From: DASPSM01 sp963800135
GTDB taxonomy: Bacteria > Planctomycetota > Planctomycetia > Planctomycetales > Planctomycetaceae
Assembly: GCA_963800135.1 (NCBI GenBank)
Contig: CAWCZR010000014.1
Location: 62,001-126,000 of the forward strand
Reading direction: 5' to 3'
Length of the DNA stretch: 64,000 nt
Below are positions 12,198-21,248 of this stretch, in pieces. The notes below the pieces were generated by a model, which worked only from the letters and a program-made list of their open reading frames with translations, did not search any database and had not been told where the DNA came from. A program made the position numbers and the translations under genes. Position 1 is the stretch's first letter; each line of letters opens with the position of its first letter.

Positions 12198-12695
12198 CGT
12201 GTCGCCGGTTCGGAAGGAGTAAATTCGCCCTCACCCAGCTCGACTGTCTTCGATCCAGAGGCTGGACTCGACTGAGCTTGCCGAAGTCAGGTCCTCTACG
12301 AACAGAACGCGAGGGCGAAAGACACGCTCAGGTTAAGCTGGCAGGTCCTGCCACCTTATTGGACGCCTTTGGGGGTCGGGCTTTCCCACAGTCAGCGAAA
12401 AACTTTCGAAGTTGTTTCCAGGCGCATGGAAACTCGGGCTCGGCGAACGACGCTCGGCGTGTTAGGCTCAACAGAAGCGTTCGAAGGCAGAGCGCTCGGA
12501 GTCCGTCCCGACATGACCGCTGCGAAAATCACGTCAGCCAGCTGTTGGATTGGGACGGGACACGCGCCGGCGGGGAGTCGGCGAGTCCAAGGTCCTGGGT
12601 CCGCGGTGCCAGGTCGGGAACGCCTGGGTCGTGACGGGACTCGAATGTTGGGACGGGACTCGAATGAATGGTGGCCACGTCGCCTCCGGTTGCTC

Positions 12696-12735
12696 CCTCA
12701 CCCGCGGCCCTTTTCCCGCGAGGGGGGAGGGGTGA
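12696..12735. repeat. CCCTCACCCGCGGCCC repeat, copy 1
   Basis: Begins CCCTCACCCGCGGCCC and closes with GGGGGGAGGGGTGA, forming a GC-rich inverted repeat. A second copy lies at 13271-13310 in the same orientation. Such elements are common between genes in planctomycetes (recalled, not searched). Confidence 0.5.
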
Positions 12736-13270
12736 AAGACCAAGAGTGGGACGGGACACGAACGCGGACGGACCCAAGGTCTGGACTGGAGACTGGTCCG
12801 GGGTCCGGTCCCGTCTTAACAATTCGAAAGAGTCCGGCCGAGGTCCTTGGGGGGCAGCGACTTACGGCGGACCAAGGTCCGGTCCGGACACTTTCATTGA
12901 AAGGGACCGGGGATGGGACGGGACTCAACGCACAAAGTCCAAGGTCCCGGGTCCAAAGTCCAAAGTCGGGATCACCAGGTCGGGACGGGGCTCGAATTTC
13001 GGGACGGGATTGAATTGGGACGGGACTCGAGGAACACGAACTCGACGGGCGCGCCAGAGTTTGTCTCGCCCCGTCGGGGCTTCCGGGACGTTGATGGGGT
13101 TCCCGCGGTCCCAGGCCTGCGCTGCGCTCCGACCTGGGCTATAGGATCTCGCCCTTTCAGGGCTTAGGACAGAACCGGATAGGACGGGACCGAACGTCGG
13201 GACGGGATTGATTCGCGGACGGGGGTGCGGGACTACGGACGGGATTGATTGGGACGGGACTCGAAGTCGA

Positions 13271-13310
13271 CCCCTCACCCGCGGCCCCTCTCCCGCGGCG
13301 GGGCGAGGGG
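13271..13310. repeat. CCCTCACCCGCGGCCC repeat, copy 2
   Basis: Shares CCCTCACCCGCGGCCC and the CTCCCGCGG region with the copy at 12696-12735. It contains an inner stem CCCCTC (13285-13290) with GAGGGG (13305-13310). Confidence 0.5.
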
Positions 13311-13336
13311 ACAAGAAGAGAAAGAGAGAAAGGCGT

Positions 13337-13418
13337 CCCTCGCTGACGCTTCGGGTTGGTGAATTCAACTCTCCGGGTTAGTGAAATTCAACTTACCAAC
13401 CCGAAGCGTGAGCGAGGG
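13337..13418. repeat. REP-like 24-bp inverted repeat
   Basis: The left arm at 13337-13360 and the right arm at 13395-13418 are complementary over 24 bp with a single mismatch; the right arm reads ACCAACCCGAAGCGTGAGCG and onward. The 34-base loop carries two direct AATTCAAC copies. The AACCCGAAGCGT core is, from memory, a dispersed repeat of many planctomycete genomes. It lies 143 bases before the aldolase start and could act as a terminator, REP element or attenuator-like hairpin. Confidence 0.7.
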
Positions 13419-13561
13419 CTCCGGGATGGGCCGGGGTTCGGACCGGGGCGGTGGACCGGCGCCCGAACGGGGCTGACGCGTGTGTCGGCGGCTGCTGAAA
13501 ACTACAATCTCAGCCGGATTGGTCGGTGCACTGGACGCAGGGAATTCGGGAGCTTGATGAG

Positions 13562-14455
13562 ATGAGCAACTTCGACCAGCAGATGCAGAAGATGAAGTCG
13601 CAGCCCGGGTTTGTCGCGGCCCTGGATCAGAGCGGGGGGAGCACGCCGCACGCGCTGGAGCTTTACGGCATCAAGAAAGGGAGCTGGTCCAACGACGACG
13701 AGATGTACGGGCTCGTGCATCAGATGCGGACGCGGATCATCACCAGTCCCAGCTTCACCGCGGACCACATCCTGGCCGCCATCCTGTTCGAGAACACGAT
13801 GGACCGGGACATCGAAGGCAAGCCGACGGCCGACTACCTGTGGGACGTGAAGCGGGTCGTCCCGATTCTCAAGGTCGACAAGGGGCTCGATCCGGAGAAG
13901 GACGGCGTGCAGTTGATGAAGGCCTTTCCGCAGCTGGGGGCCCTGCTCGACAAGGGGCGGTCGAAACGCATCTTCGGCACCAAAATGCGCTCGGTAGTCA
14001 AGCAGGCAAATCCCGCCGGCGTGAAGAACATCGTCGCCCAGCAGTTCGAGTGGGCGGCCCAGATCATTGGCGCGGGGATGGTGCCGATCATCGAGCCCGA
14101 AGTCGACATTCATTGCCCGCAAAAGGCGCAGGCCGAGGAGCTGCTGAAGTCGGAGATCAAGGCGAAGCTCCGCGACTTGCCGGCCAGTCAGCGCGTGATG
14201 CTCAAGCTGACGCTGCCGACGCAGGCCGACCTCTACGCCGACTTCGTCAAGGACCCGAAGGTCGTCCGCGTGCTGGCACTGTCGGGCGGTTACTCGCGGG
14301 ACGAGGCCGACGTGCTCTTACGGAAGAATCATGGCGTGGTGGCGAGCTTCTCCCGCGCCCTCGTCGAAGGCCTGACCGCCCAGCAAACCGACGCGGAGTT
14401 CAACGCCGAACTCGGCTCGGCGATCAAGAGCATCTACGAAGCGTCGATCACCTGA
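13562..14455 (+). CDS. Class I fructose-bisphosphate aldolase
   Basis: Glycolytic/gluconeogenic enzyme that splits fructose 1,6-bisphosphate through a lysine Schiff base, without metal. The 297 residues match the short bacterial class I aldolases. Landmarks: FVAALDQSGGSTPHALELYG near the N-terminus (phosphate/active-site loop), IPILK-type strand VVPILKVDKG, GMVPIIEPEVDI, and RVMLKLTLPTQADLY, which contains a conserved lysine. LALSGGYSRDEA is the C-terminal phosphate-binding segment. The ATG at 13562 is favoured over an in-frame ATG 36 bases upstream because GGGAG sits nine bases before it. Cytoplasmic, monocistronic; convergent with the gene at 14514-16913. Confidence 0.93.
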   Translation: MSNFDQQMQKMKSQPGFVAALDQSGGSTPHALELYGIKKGSWSNDDEMYGLVHQMRTRIITSPSFTADHILAAILFENTMDRDIEGKPTADYLWDVKRVVPILKVDKGLDPEKDGVQLMKAFPQLGALLDKGRSKRIFGTKMRSVVKQANPAGVKNIVAQQFEWAAQIIGAGMVPIIEPEVDIHCPQKAQAEELLKSEIKAKLRDLPASQRVMLKLTLPTQADLYADFVKDPKVVRVLALSGGYSRDEADVLLRKNHGVVASFSRALVEGLTAQQTDAEFNAELGSAIKSIYEASIT

Positions 14456-14513
14456 CGGGCGCGCGGCGCGACGTCACCGTGTTCGCGACGACAGCGAGTT
14501 CGCTTTCGCGACC

Positions 14514-16913
14514 TTAATGCGGCTGCAGGATGCGGCGGACGGCCGAGCTGCCGCGGCGGTTGGCTTTGTGGCCTTCAGCCTCGGCGACAAGTTGATCGAT
14601 GGCCTGGTCGAGCGTGTCGGGGTCGAAGGCGCCGCGGAGGCGGATCGTGCCCTTGTGGTCGATCAGATAAATCGTGGGGTACGAATCGACGCCCCACTGC
14701 TTGGTGATGGGGCCCTTTTGTGAGCCGTCCGACCACGAGCGCCAGTTGACCTTCTTGGCCTTTTCGACGGCGTCGAGTCGTTCCGGCGCGTCGGTGTTGA
14801 CGCCCAGCATCACGAACTTGTGCCCCTTGTATTTGCTGACGAGGATTCGTTCGTAGGGATACATCCGCACGCAATACGCCGACCAGTCGCCCCAGAAGGT
14901 GAGCAGCACGACCTTGCCGCGCGATTCGCTGAGCTTGAACTCGTTGCCCGCGGCGTCCGGCCCTTCGATGTCGATGGCTTTCTTGCCGACGGCCAGGCGT
15001 TCCTTGGCAAACAACATCGGCTTGACCATGTCCGACAGGGGATGACCGTCGAGCTTGACGTCGGAAAATTCATCGGTGACGCGCTGCAGGAGCGCGACGA
15101 TTTCCTTGTCCGTGGCCGGGCTGGCGGAGGCTTCGGGCTTTTCGTCGGCCTCGTGCTGGAGCGTTTTGGCCAGCGACAGGCAGGCGTAGGCCCGTGTTTC
15201 CTTTTGACCAGTCTTCTGAATCACCGCTCGCAAAAAGGCCTTGGTGCCGGCTTGGGGCACAGCCGGCATCAGGAGGGCGACCTTGCCCAGCTCCGGATCT
15301 TCGAGATGGTCCTGCAGCAGCATGTCGCTGGCCTGCTGGAGCACGCCGCCGGTCAGCTTGGGGTCGGCTCCGCGGAGGAGGTAGCAGGCCACGAAATACG
15401 ATTGGAGTGCCGTCTTCGTTTTGCGATTCGCCTTGCCGAGGGCGACGAACTTCCCCGCGTAGCGGTTGGCCGGATTCTTTTTGAAAACGGCATCGATTTC
15501 CGAGCGGCTGAAGGCGCCGCCACGGAGCTTATCGACCTCGGCCATGAAGTCCTCGGCCGCCCGCTGGTACTCCTCGTAGAGGGCGCCGACCTTCTCGTCG
15601 AGTTCGCTGGGCTCGTCGTCAGAATCTTTTTTTTGCACGGTGGACGACAGCGGTTTGGCGCTCGCGAACAGGTTCTCCCTGAGCTCTCCCAGGTGTTTCA
15701 CGTGCACGGCGAAGGCGAAGCGGGTTTGCGTCGAGACCCACGAATTGATCCCCACCACTTCCCCGCGGCGGTTCATCAGCGGCCCGCCGCTGTTGCCGGG
15801 CGAGATCACGGCATCGGTCTGCACCCACTGTTCGTCCTTGGAGGCTTTTCGCAGCGAGAGGAATTCGCGGGCGTCGCGGGGCAGCTCGGATGTCTTGTGC
15901 AAGCCGTTGATGATGCCGCGCGTCGGCGTGAAGGTGAGGCCGCTCGGATGTCCGATGGCGATCACTTCCTGGCCCAGTCGCAGCTCGTCGTCTACGCCAA
16001 GTTGGAGGGGACTCAAATGCTTCGGCTTCTTGGCGAGCGCGAGGATGGCCAGGTCAGCCTGCGGACTGAGCTGCAGGCTGCCTTTCACTTCCGTGGTAAA
16101 TCCGTCGCGAAACTGGACGACGGCCCGCGCGGCGTTGCGGACCACGTGGAAGCACGTGGCGACCGAGCCGTTCTCGTCGATGACGAAGCCCGTGCCCAGT
16201 CCTTTCGGCGTTCCCGAGCGATCGAGCACGGTGATCAATACCACGCCGTCGCCGACCTTGGCGATCAACTCTTCCAGCGGCAGAGACTCGAGATTACCGG
16301 CGGGAGCGGTCGAGTTCTTACGAGCGGTCGCCTTCGAGTCGCGCGGTTGGCGTGCGTCACTCAAAAGAGAGGACGACGACGGCAGACTCGCGGCGACGGA
16401 ACTGTTTTGCGCGTTCTCGTCTTCGTTCTGTCGCGGGGCGCCGGCCTGGCGGCCGCCTTTTCTTGCACCCGGCAGCTTCGACCAACCTGCCGGGGGAAGG
16501 TTACTCGCGACTGGGGCTGGGGTCGCTTTGTTGGCGTTGTTCGGCGCGACGTTGGCGGCGGCAGAGAACGGCGGCAGCTCCGGATGCGTATAAGGCTGAG
16601 CCGCGGGCTTGAGGAACAGGTTCCAGCCGACCAGGCAGAGGATCAGGCTACCGGCCACACTGCCTCCCGCAACGTAGGCCCAGTGCGGCCCCGACTTCTT
16701 CTTAGGGCTGCGACTGGCGCTCGGTTTGCGCGAACCGCTCGCGGAGGCCGTGCGGACGACGGGCGGCCGCGAGGGTCGCCGTTCGACTTCGTCCTCATCC
16801 CGCGTGGCGCGGAAGCGGGACTGGCATTCGCCGCAAACGACAGTGCGACCGGCATTCTTGTCGTCGACTTTGTGAACTGCGTCGCATTCCGGACAAGTCA
16901 CTCGAAACGACAT
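14514..16913 (-). CDS. Zinc-ribbon / trypsin-like protease / thioredoxin-like fusion membrane protein
   Basis: A 799-residue mosaic. Residues 1-40: MJ0042-type zinc ribbon (CPEC and CGEC pairs). About 78-100: one membrane segment. About 110-215: low-complexity Ser/Pro/Ala linker. About 218-410: HtrA-like trypsin domain with H256 (CFHVV), Asp about 287 (QADLAIL) and S375 (SPGNSGGPL), so the catalytic triad is complete; no PDZ domain follows. About 430-630: helical region. About 640-780: TlpA/AhpC-type thioredoxin fold, where the expected CxxC is WSAYC, so the first Cys is Ser. The enzyme is probably anchored with its protease outside the cytoplasm. Converges with the aldolase gene. Combined proteolysis and thiol sensing is inference. 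Confidence 0.85.
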   Translation of the reverse strand: MSFRVTCPECDAVHKVDDKNAGRTVVCGECQSRFRATRDEDEVERRPSRPPVVRTASASGSRKPSASRSPKKKSGPHWAYVAGGSVAGSLILCLVGWNLFLKPAAQPYTHPELPPFSAAANVAPNNANKATPAPVASNLPPAGWSKLPGARKGGRQAGAPRQNEDENAQNSSVAASLPSSSSLLSDARQPRDSKATARKNSTAPAGNLESLPLEELIAKVGDGVVLITVLDRSGTPKGLGTGFVIDENGSVATCFHVVRNAARAVVQFRDGFTTEVKGSLQLSPQADLAILALAKKPKHLSPLQLGVDDELRLGQEVIAIGHPSGLTFTPTRGIINGLHKTSELPRDAREFLSLRKASKDEQWVQTDAVISPGNSGGPLMNRRGEVVGINSWVSTQTRFAFAVHVKHLGELRENLFASAKPLSSTVQKKDSDDEPSELDEKVGALYEEYQRAAEDFMAEVDKLRGGAFSRSEIDAVFKKNPANRYAGKFVALGKANRKTKTALQSYFVACYLLRGADPKLTGGVLQQASDMLLQDHLEDPELGKVALLMPAVPQAGTKAFLRAVIQKTGQKETRAYACLSLAKTLQHEADEKPEASASPATDKEIVALLQRVTDEFSDVKLDGHPLSDMVKPMLFAKERLAVGKKAIDIEGPDAAGNEFKLSESRGKVVLLTFWGDWSAYCVRMYPYERILVSKYKGHKFVMLGVNTDAPERLDAVEKAKKVNWRSWSDGSQKGPITKQWGVDSYPTIYLIDHKGTIRLRGAFDPDTLDQAIDQLVAEAEGHKANRRGSSAVRRILQPH

Positions 16914-17093
16914 TGCGCAGGCTCCGCTCGGCGTATGGGTTGCAACCAGTCTGGCCTACACCGAACGCAATTTCCAGATCTTGTTACCGGACGTAAATTA
17001 TCCAGCGTTCGTTGGGAGCGACTTTATGCACTCTAGCACTTGTGCGGGGGGCGTGCTGGTCGCGGCAGCGGCGATCTGCCCTATTCCTGATCA

Positions 17094-17630
17094 TTATTCC
17101 TTGGTCAGACGCTGCTCCAGGAATGTGCGCAACAAGCGAAGCGATTTGCGGAGCTCGATATTCATGGAAACGCCGTTCGCTTCTTCGGAGAATGCGGTCA
17201 TCGTGATCTCGACCTGCGACCGGCCACCCTCCAGGCCGGTCACCTGAATGTGGTACGTGTAGTCCGTTAGGCTGCCTGCAGCTCGGTCGACGAACGTGGC
17301 GCGGTAATCGCCGCGGCGGTCGGAGCGGCGGATGCGAAAAGTCTGCATGCCGTACTTGGTGTCGAACTGCAGGGTGACGACGTCGCCATGCGTCGCGAGG
17401 ATTTTCGCCCCGGCGTTCTTTTGAATCGCGTCGACGTTCTCCTCGATCCAACGGCAGACGGCGGGGTAGTTGTAATCAGCCTCCACGGTCAGCGTTTGGC
17501 GACCGAAGCCGGCGCGGCAGGGCGCGGCGAGCATTCCGCCGATCGCCAGGGCCAGCAAGATGGCGCGAATTCGTGGGAGGCTGGCGTGCATTCGGGCGAA
17601 AGGCAAAGTCGTATCCCGGTTGGCGTCCAA
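17094..17630 (-). CDS. Exported SRPBCC-like hypothetical protein (paralogue 1)
   Basis: A 178-residue protein with a signal peptide. If translation begins at the internal Met 14 (17591), the signal is MHASLPRIRAILLALAIGG followed by AAPCRA; either start is possible. The mature part has alternating strands and a C-terminal amphipathic helix (LRKSLRLLRTFLEQRL), as in START/SRPBCC folds that bind small ligands. Its order of motifs, WIEENVDAIQKNAG, RIRRSDRRGDYRATFVDRA and VEITMTAF, matches a second protein at 50777-51280. Function unknown. Confidence 0.65.
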   Translation of the reverse strand: MDANRDTTLPFARMHASLPRIRAILLALAIGGMLAAPCRAGFGRQTLTVEADYNYPAVCRWIEENVDAIQKNAGAKILATHGDVVTLQFDTKYGMQTFRIRRSDRRGDYRATFVDRAAGSLTDYTYHIQVTGLEGGRSQVEITMTAFSEEANGVSMNIELRKSLRLLRTFLEQRLTKE

Positions 17631-17770
17631 ATCAAGCCCGCGCTGCTCGCTCTCGGTCCGCGCTCAGAGTACGCTGATCGTGTCGGCGAAGCAACGTTTC
17701 CTCACAAGCGACGGCACAAGGCGATTCTGCTGCAGCTCCGGAAACAGGCGGACTCAACGAGGTGAATTCC

Positions 17771-19092
17771 ATGTCAGAGCGACGTCCCACCGTGGTGATT
17801 GTGGGCGGCGGCTTCGGTGGTCTGGCCGCGGCCAAAGCGTTGCGTCGTTCGCCGGTGCGTGTGATGCTGGTCGATCGCACCAATCACCATCTGTTTCAGC
17901 CGCTGCTTTACCAGGTGGCCACTTCGACCCTATCGCCCTCACAGATTGGCTCACCGCTCCGCTCGATCCTCGGACGCTATGCCAATATCACCATCCTGAT
18001 GGGCGAAGTCACGGGCATCGACCTCGAGCGACGATGCGTGGTCGGCAACAACGCGGACCGGCAGCAGGTCCCCCTCCCTTTCGACTATCTGATCCTGGCG
18101 ACCGGCGCACGTCACAGCTACTTCGGTCACGATGAATTTGCCGCGCATGCGCCCGGCTTGAAGAGCCTGGCCGACGCCGCGGCCATTCGCAACAAGATCC
18201 TGGGCGCCTTCGAGCAGGCAGAAGCGGAGGACGATCCGAGCAAGCACCAGGATTTATTGACGTTCGTGATCGTGGGCGGTGGGCCGACCGGCGTGGAATT
18301 GGCCGGCGCCCTCGCCGTGCTGGTGGGAAAGACGTTGCGGTCCGAGTTTCGGCGGATCAATCCAGCTTCCGCGCGGATCTGCTGGTCGACCGGGGACCTC
18401 GAGTGTTGGCATCGTTCTCCGAACGCCTCTCGGCCGCCGCGAAGGCGCGATTGGAGCGGCTGGGGGTCGAGGTCCGCTTGGGCAGCAGCGTCGATCATGT
18501 GGACGAATTGGGTGCCGTAGTCGACGGCCAGCGGATTACGACGAAGACAGTGATCTGGGCGGCCGGCGTGGCGGCGTCCCCCGCAGGCAAATGGCTGCAG
18601 GCGACGATGGACCACTCCGGTCGCGTCCGCGTAGCCAACGATCTCTCAGTCCCCGGGCAGCCGGATATTTTCGTCGTCGGCGATACGGCGTCCCTCGACG
18701 AGGATGGACACCCGCTGCCCGGCGTCGCGCAAGTGGCCATGCAGCAGGGTCGCTACGTGGCGAAGCTCATTCTTCGACGCCTCGCCGGCCAGCCGGCGCC
18801 GCCTCCCTTTCGCTATTTCGACAAAGGCAGCCTGGCCGTGGTCGGCAAAGGCTTTGCGGTGTTGCAGTCACGGAAGGTGCGGTTGTCCGGATTTGTCGCC
18901 TGGCTGGCTTGGGCGGCCGTGCACTTGGAATTCCTTGGACAATCCAACCTGCGCGTGAGTGTGTTTGTGCAGTGGGTGTGGACCTATCTGACGGGCACGC
19001 GCGGCTCGCGGGTCATCGTCGAGTCGCCAGCGCCGCCGCCGTGCCCTGCTCCGTCGCCGGCCCGGGCGGCTGCGCCCCAGTCGGGTCCGTGA
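17771..19092 (+). CDS. ndh: Type II NADH dehydrogenase, frame-broken
   Basis: Non-proton-pumping NADH:quinone oxidoreductase that feeds electrons into the respiratory chain from the cytoplasmic face. The FAD Rossmann motif VVIVGGGFGGLAAAKAL lies at the N-terminus, then NHHLFQPLLYQVAT, the family hallmark, YLILATGARHSYFG, and the NAD motif VIVGGGPTGVELAGAL. Near 18377 one C appears to be missing (ATCTG for ATCCTG); the next frame gives LLVDRGPRVLASFSERLS and runs through VWAAGVAASP-type, DIFVVGDTAS and PGVAQVAMQQG to 19092. The C-terminal FVAWLAWAAVHLEFL region is the membrane-binding end. Start ATG 17771 has GAGGTGA five bases upstream. About 440 residues when joined. Confidence 0.88.
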
Positions 19093-19124
19093 CCCTTTAC
19101 AGCCGCGAGGCTTCAAACGAACAA

Positions 19125-19145
19125 GGGGGACCAACCTGGTCCCCC
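19125..19145. terminator. Bidirectional terminator hairpin between convergent genes
   Basis: A perfect 9-bp stem, GGGGGACCA (19125-19133) and TGGTCCCCC (19137-19145), with a three-base loop, lies between the converging NADH dehydrogenase and Lys/Pro-repeat genes. On the minus strand it is followed by CTTGTTCGTTTG, moderately T-rich. Confidence 0.65.
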
Positions 19146-19181
19146 CTGCTCGACTGAGTCTGATCGTTTGACGACGGACAA

Positions 19182-20476
19182 TCAGGCTTTCTTCACCACT
19201 TTGTCTTTCGCAATCGGAGCGGCCGACTTCGCGTCGCGCTTGGTCGTGTTCCCCTTGGGAGCGGGCGCGGTTTTGACCTTATCGGTCGGAGCGATCGTGC
19301 GCTTGGTTTCAACCTTGGGCGACGACGCCTTGGGCTGGCTGTCGGTCTTCGCCTTGGCGAGCTGGGTGGTCTGCGGCTTGAGCAAGGCAGACAATTCCTT
19401 CTCGCGGCTGGCCTGCATGTCCGCGAGCTGTTTCTGCAGGTTCTGAATTTGAACGTCGTACTTTTGCGCGATGACGGTAGCTTTTTCGCGCTGCTTTTTC
19501 GTCATGTTGATCTTGTCGTTTCCGGCCGGAAGTTTCGGGGCGACAACCGGTTGCTTCTGGACCGGCTTGGTCGACGTCGTTTTCACCGGGGCGGTGGCGA
19601 CCGGCTTGGTCGTGTTCTTGGTCATCGTCGACTTGGTCTCGATCGCTTTGGTCGCCATCGGTTTGGCCGCGATCGACTTCGCCGTCGGCGCCTGCATCTT
19701 GCTCGGGACTGCCGCGAGCCTGGTCGCCGGCTTGACGAACCCGACCGTCTTGGCGATCGGCATCGACTTGCCGTTGGAGGCGACCTTCTTCACTGGCGTC
19801 GACTGTGGCTTGGTGACCGACTTGGCCGCAGTCATGACCTTGCCGTTCGACTTAACGGTCGACTTCGGGGTGGACGGAACGACCTTCGCGGTTATGACCG
19901 GCTTGACGGGTGTTTTCGGAACGGCGATTGGTTGCGGCTTGACTGGCTGCGACTTGACGACCGGAGCCGGCTTGGAGACGACGGGCTTTTTCTCCATCGA
20001 TTTGGCCACCGGCATCGGTTTGGCAACGGGCGCCGGTTTGGTCACGGGCATCGGCTTGGCAACGGTGCGCCGGTTTGGCGTTCACAATCGGCATGGTCTT
20101 CGACGCGGGTTTGACGTTCACGACAGGCTTGGTGACCGGCATCGGTTTAGCGGCCGGCATTGGCTTCGCGACCCGAGCGGTCTTGACGGTCGCCGCGGGC
20201 GTCGTCTTGGCCATCGGCTTCACGTCGGTCTTCGGTTTGGAGGTCACTGGGGTGGTGGTGATCGTTCTTGGGTGGCATGATTTTGGGAATCTGTCGGTCC
20301 TTGTCTTTGGATGATTTTCCAGAGTCGATTGCCGGCTTTACGACAGTCACCGTCTTTTTCGTGTCTGTGGGCGGTTTCTTGGCGTTGGTGGCAGTGCCGT
20401 CACCCAGGCCTGGTGTTGCCGCCAGCAACGCCAGGCCGGCAGCGACAGCCAGTGCCGGGATCCCTTGAAATTTCAT
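19182..20476 (-). CDS. Exported Lys/Pro-repeat protein with C-terminal coiled coil, frame-broken twice
   Basis: The start at 20476 gives a clear signal peptide (MKFQGIPALAVAAGLALLAA). The mature protein is low complexity, dominated by degenerate AKPMPVTKPAPV-type units, then TKS/TAK-rich sequence. Toward the C-terminus a coiled coil appears (KYDVQIQNLQKQLADMQASR) before a Lys-rich tail. One extra base near 20263 and another near 20066 divide the frame into three, but the repeat pattern carries across both breaks, giving about 430 residues. Such a very basic, extended protein may bind DNA, polyanionic envelope polymers or the cell surface. No known family; function unknown. Confidence 0.65.
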
Positions 20477-20737
20477 GACCGACTGACCTTCCTACTTCGA
20501 AATGAGCGCGGCCGAACCCGAGCCGGGCAACATTCCCGGCGCACTCCGTTTCCCCTATAAAAAGTTCGCACCTCAAGCTTCAATTAGCATCGGCAAGACG
20601 TCGCACTCTTTCCGCGACAGAGCGCGTGCGGCGCAAACCTCCGAACATCCCGCGGGCTTTGCCCAGCGAGCATCATGCGCGACGCCGCGCGCGACGAGCA
20701 CGACCGCTGCGGCGAGCGCGGACAGCAAGGAGCCCTC

Positions 20738-21127
20738 ATGAGCCTGCCCTCCCCTCCCAAGCCGCCCGCCGACCTGCGCGACTACCTCGCGGAGGAGCGC
20801 ACCTTCCTGGCGTGGATTCGCACGGGGCTGACTTTGATGGGCTTCGGCTTCGTGGTCGCGCGGTTCGGCCTTTTCCTGGAGGTCATGCAGATCAACCGGG
20901 GCGTCACTGTGGTCCAATCGCACGGCTTCTCCCGCTGGGTGGGAACCGCGTTCGTCGCGGCCGGAGTGGCGACAAACCTCTTGTCAGTCCGGCGGCATTT
21001 TCGCCTGGTCGGCGAGTTGAACCGCGGCCAACTGTCTGCCCGCCCCACCTCGAGTCTGGCGATCGTTCTGGCGGTGTTCCTGGCGCTCGCCGGGGTCGCG
21101 ATGGCACTGTACGTGGGTCTGGCGTGA
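20738..21127 (+). CDS. DUF202/YidH-family membrane protein
   Basis: A 129-residue inner-membrane protein. It begins with the soluble family signature RDYLAEERTFLAWIRTGL (about residues 13-30), followed by three hydrophobic segments (about 33-50, 65-83 and 107-127). The R-T-x-L/W-IRT motif is the hallmark of DUF202 (PF02656). The function is unknown; members often sit near stress genes. The ATG at 20738 has AAGGAG five bases upstream, favouring it over an in-frame start at 20675. Confidence 0.85.
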   Translation: MSLPSPPKPPADLRDYLAEERTFLAWIRTGLTLMGFGFVVARFGLFLEVMQINRGVTVVQSHGFSRWVGTAFVAAGVATNLLSVRRHFRLVGELNRGQLSARPTSSLAIVLAVFLALAGVAMALYVGLA

Positions 21128-21248
21128 CCAGGGGCTGCCGCCCACGAATGATCTCTGATACCCTCACGCCAGGCCTCCACGAACGGCTTGGCTTCCGGCA
21201 GGCATCGACATTCGGAACAATCAACGCCAACAGCGAGGAGCCGACCTG

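Larger units (their letters stand above)
12198..13561. repeat. Noncoding repeat island with about eleven GGGACGGGA-type copies
   Basis: A 1.36-kb stretch with no supportable gene. Copies of the core GGGACGGGA(C/T), often extended to GGGACGGGACTCGAA, occur at about 12552, 12633, 12650, 12749, 12915, 12981, 13001, 13018, 13199, 13238 and 13249, with degenerate forms between. Interspersed are runs such as AAAGTCCAAGGTCCCGGGTC and GGTCCGGTCCGGAC, and a segment (about 13066-13165) carrying CGCCCCGTCGGGGCTT and CTCGCCCTTTCAGGGCTT. Frames that stay open here translate the repeats and are not protein-like. Function unknown; paired GGGNNGGG units could fold into G-quadruplex-like structures. Confidence 0.7.

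Noticed and set aside
12369..13013. 214-codon frame inside the repeat island
   Set aside because: It translates the GGGACGGGAC units into GRDGTR-like repeats; no ribosome site and no protein-like variation.
12540..13270. CRISPR array
   Set aside because: Repeated units are short (about 10-15 bases), irregularly spaced from under 15 to over 150 bases, and no cas gene is present.
14820..17036. 738-codon plus-strand frame opposite the protease-thioredoxin fusion
   Set aside because: The minus-strand protein has zinc ribbon, catalytic triad and thioredoxin fold in order; the plus frame has none.
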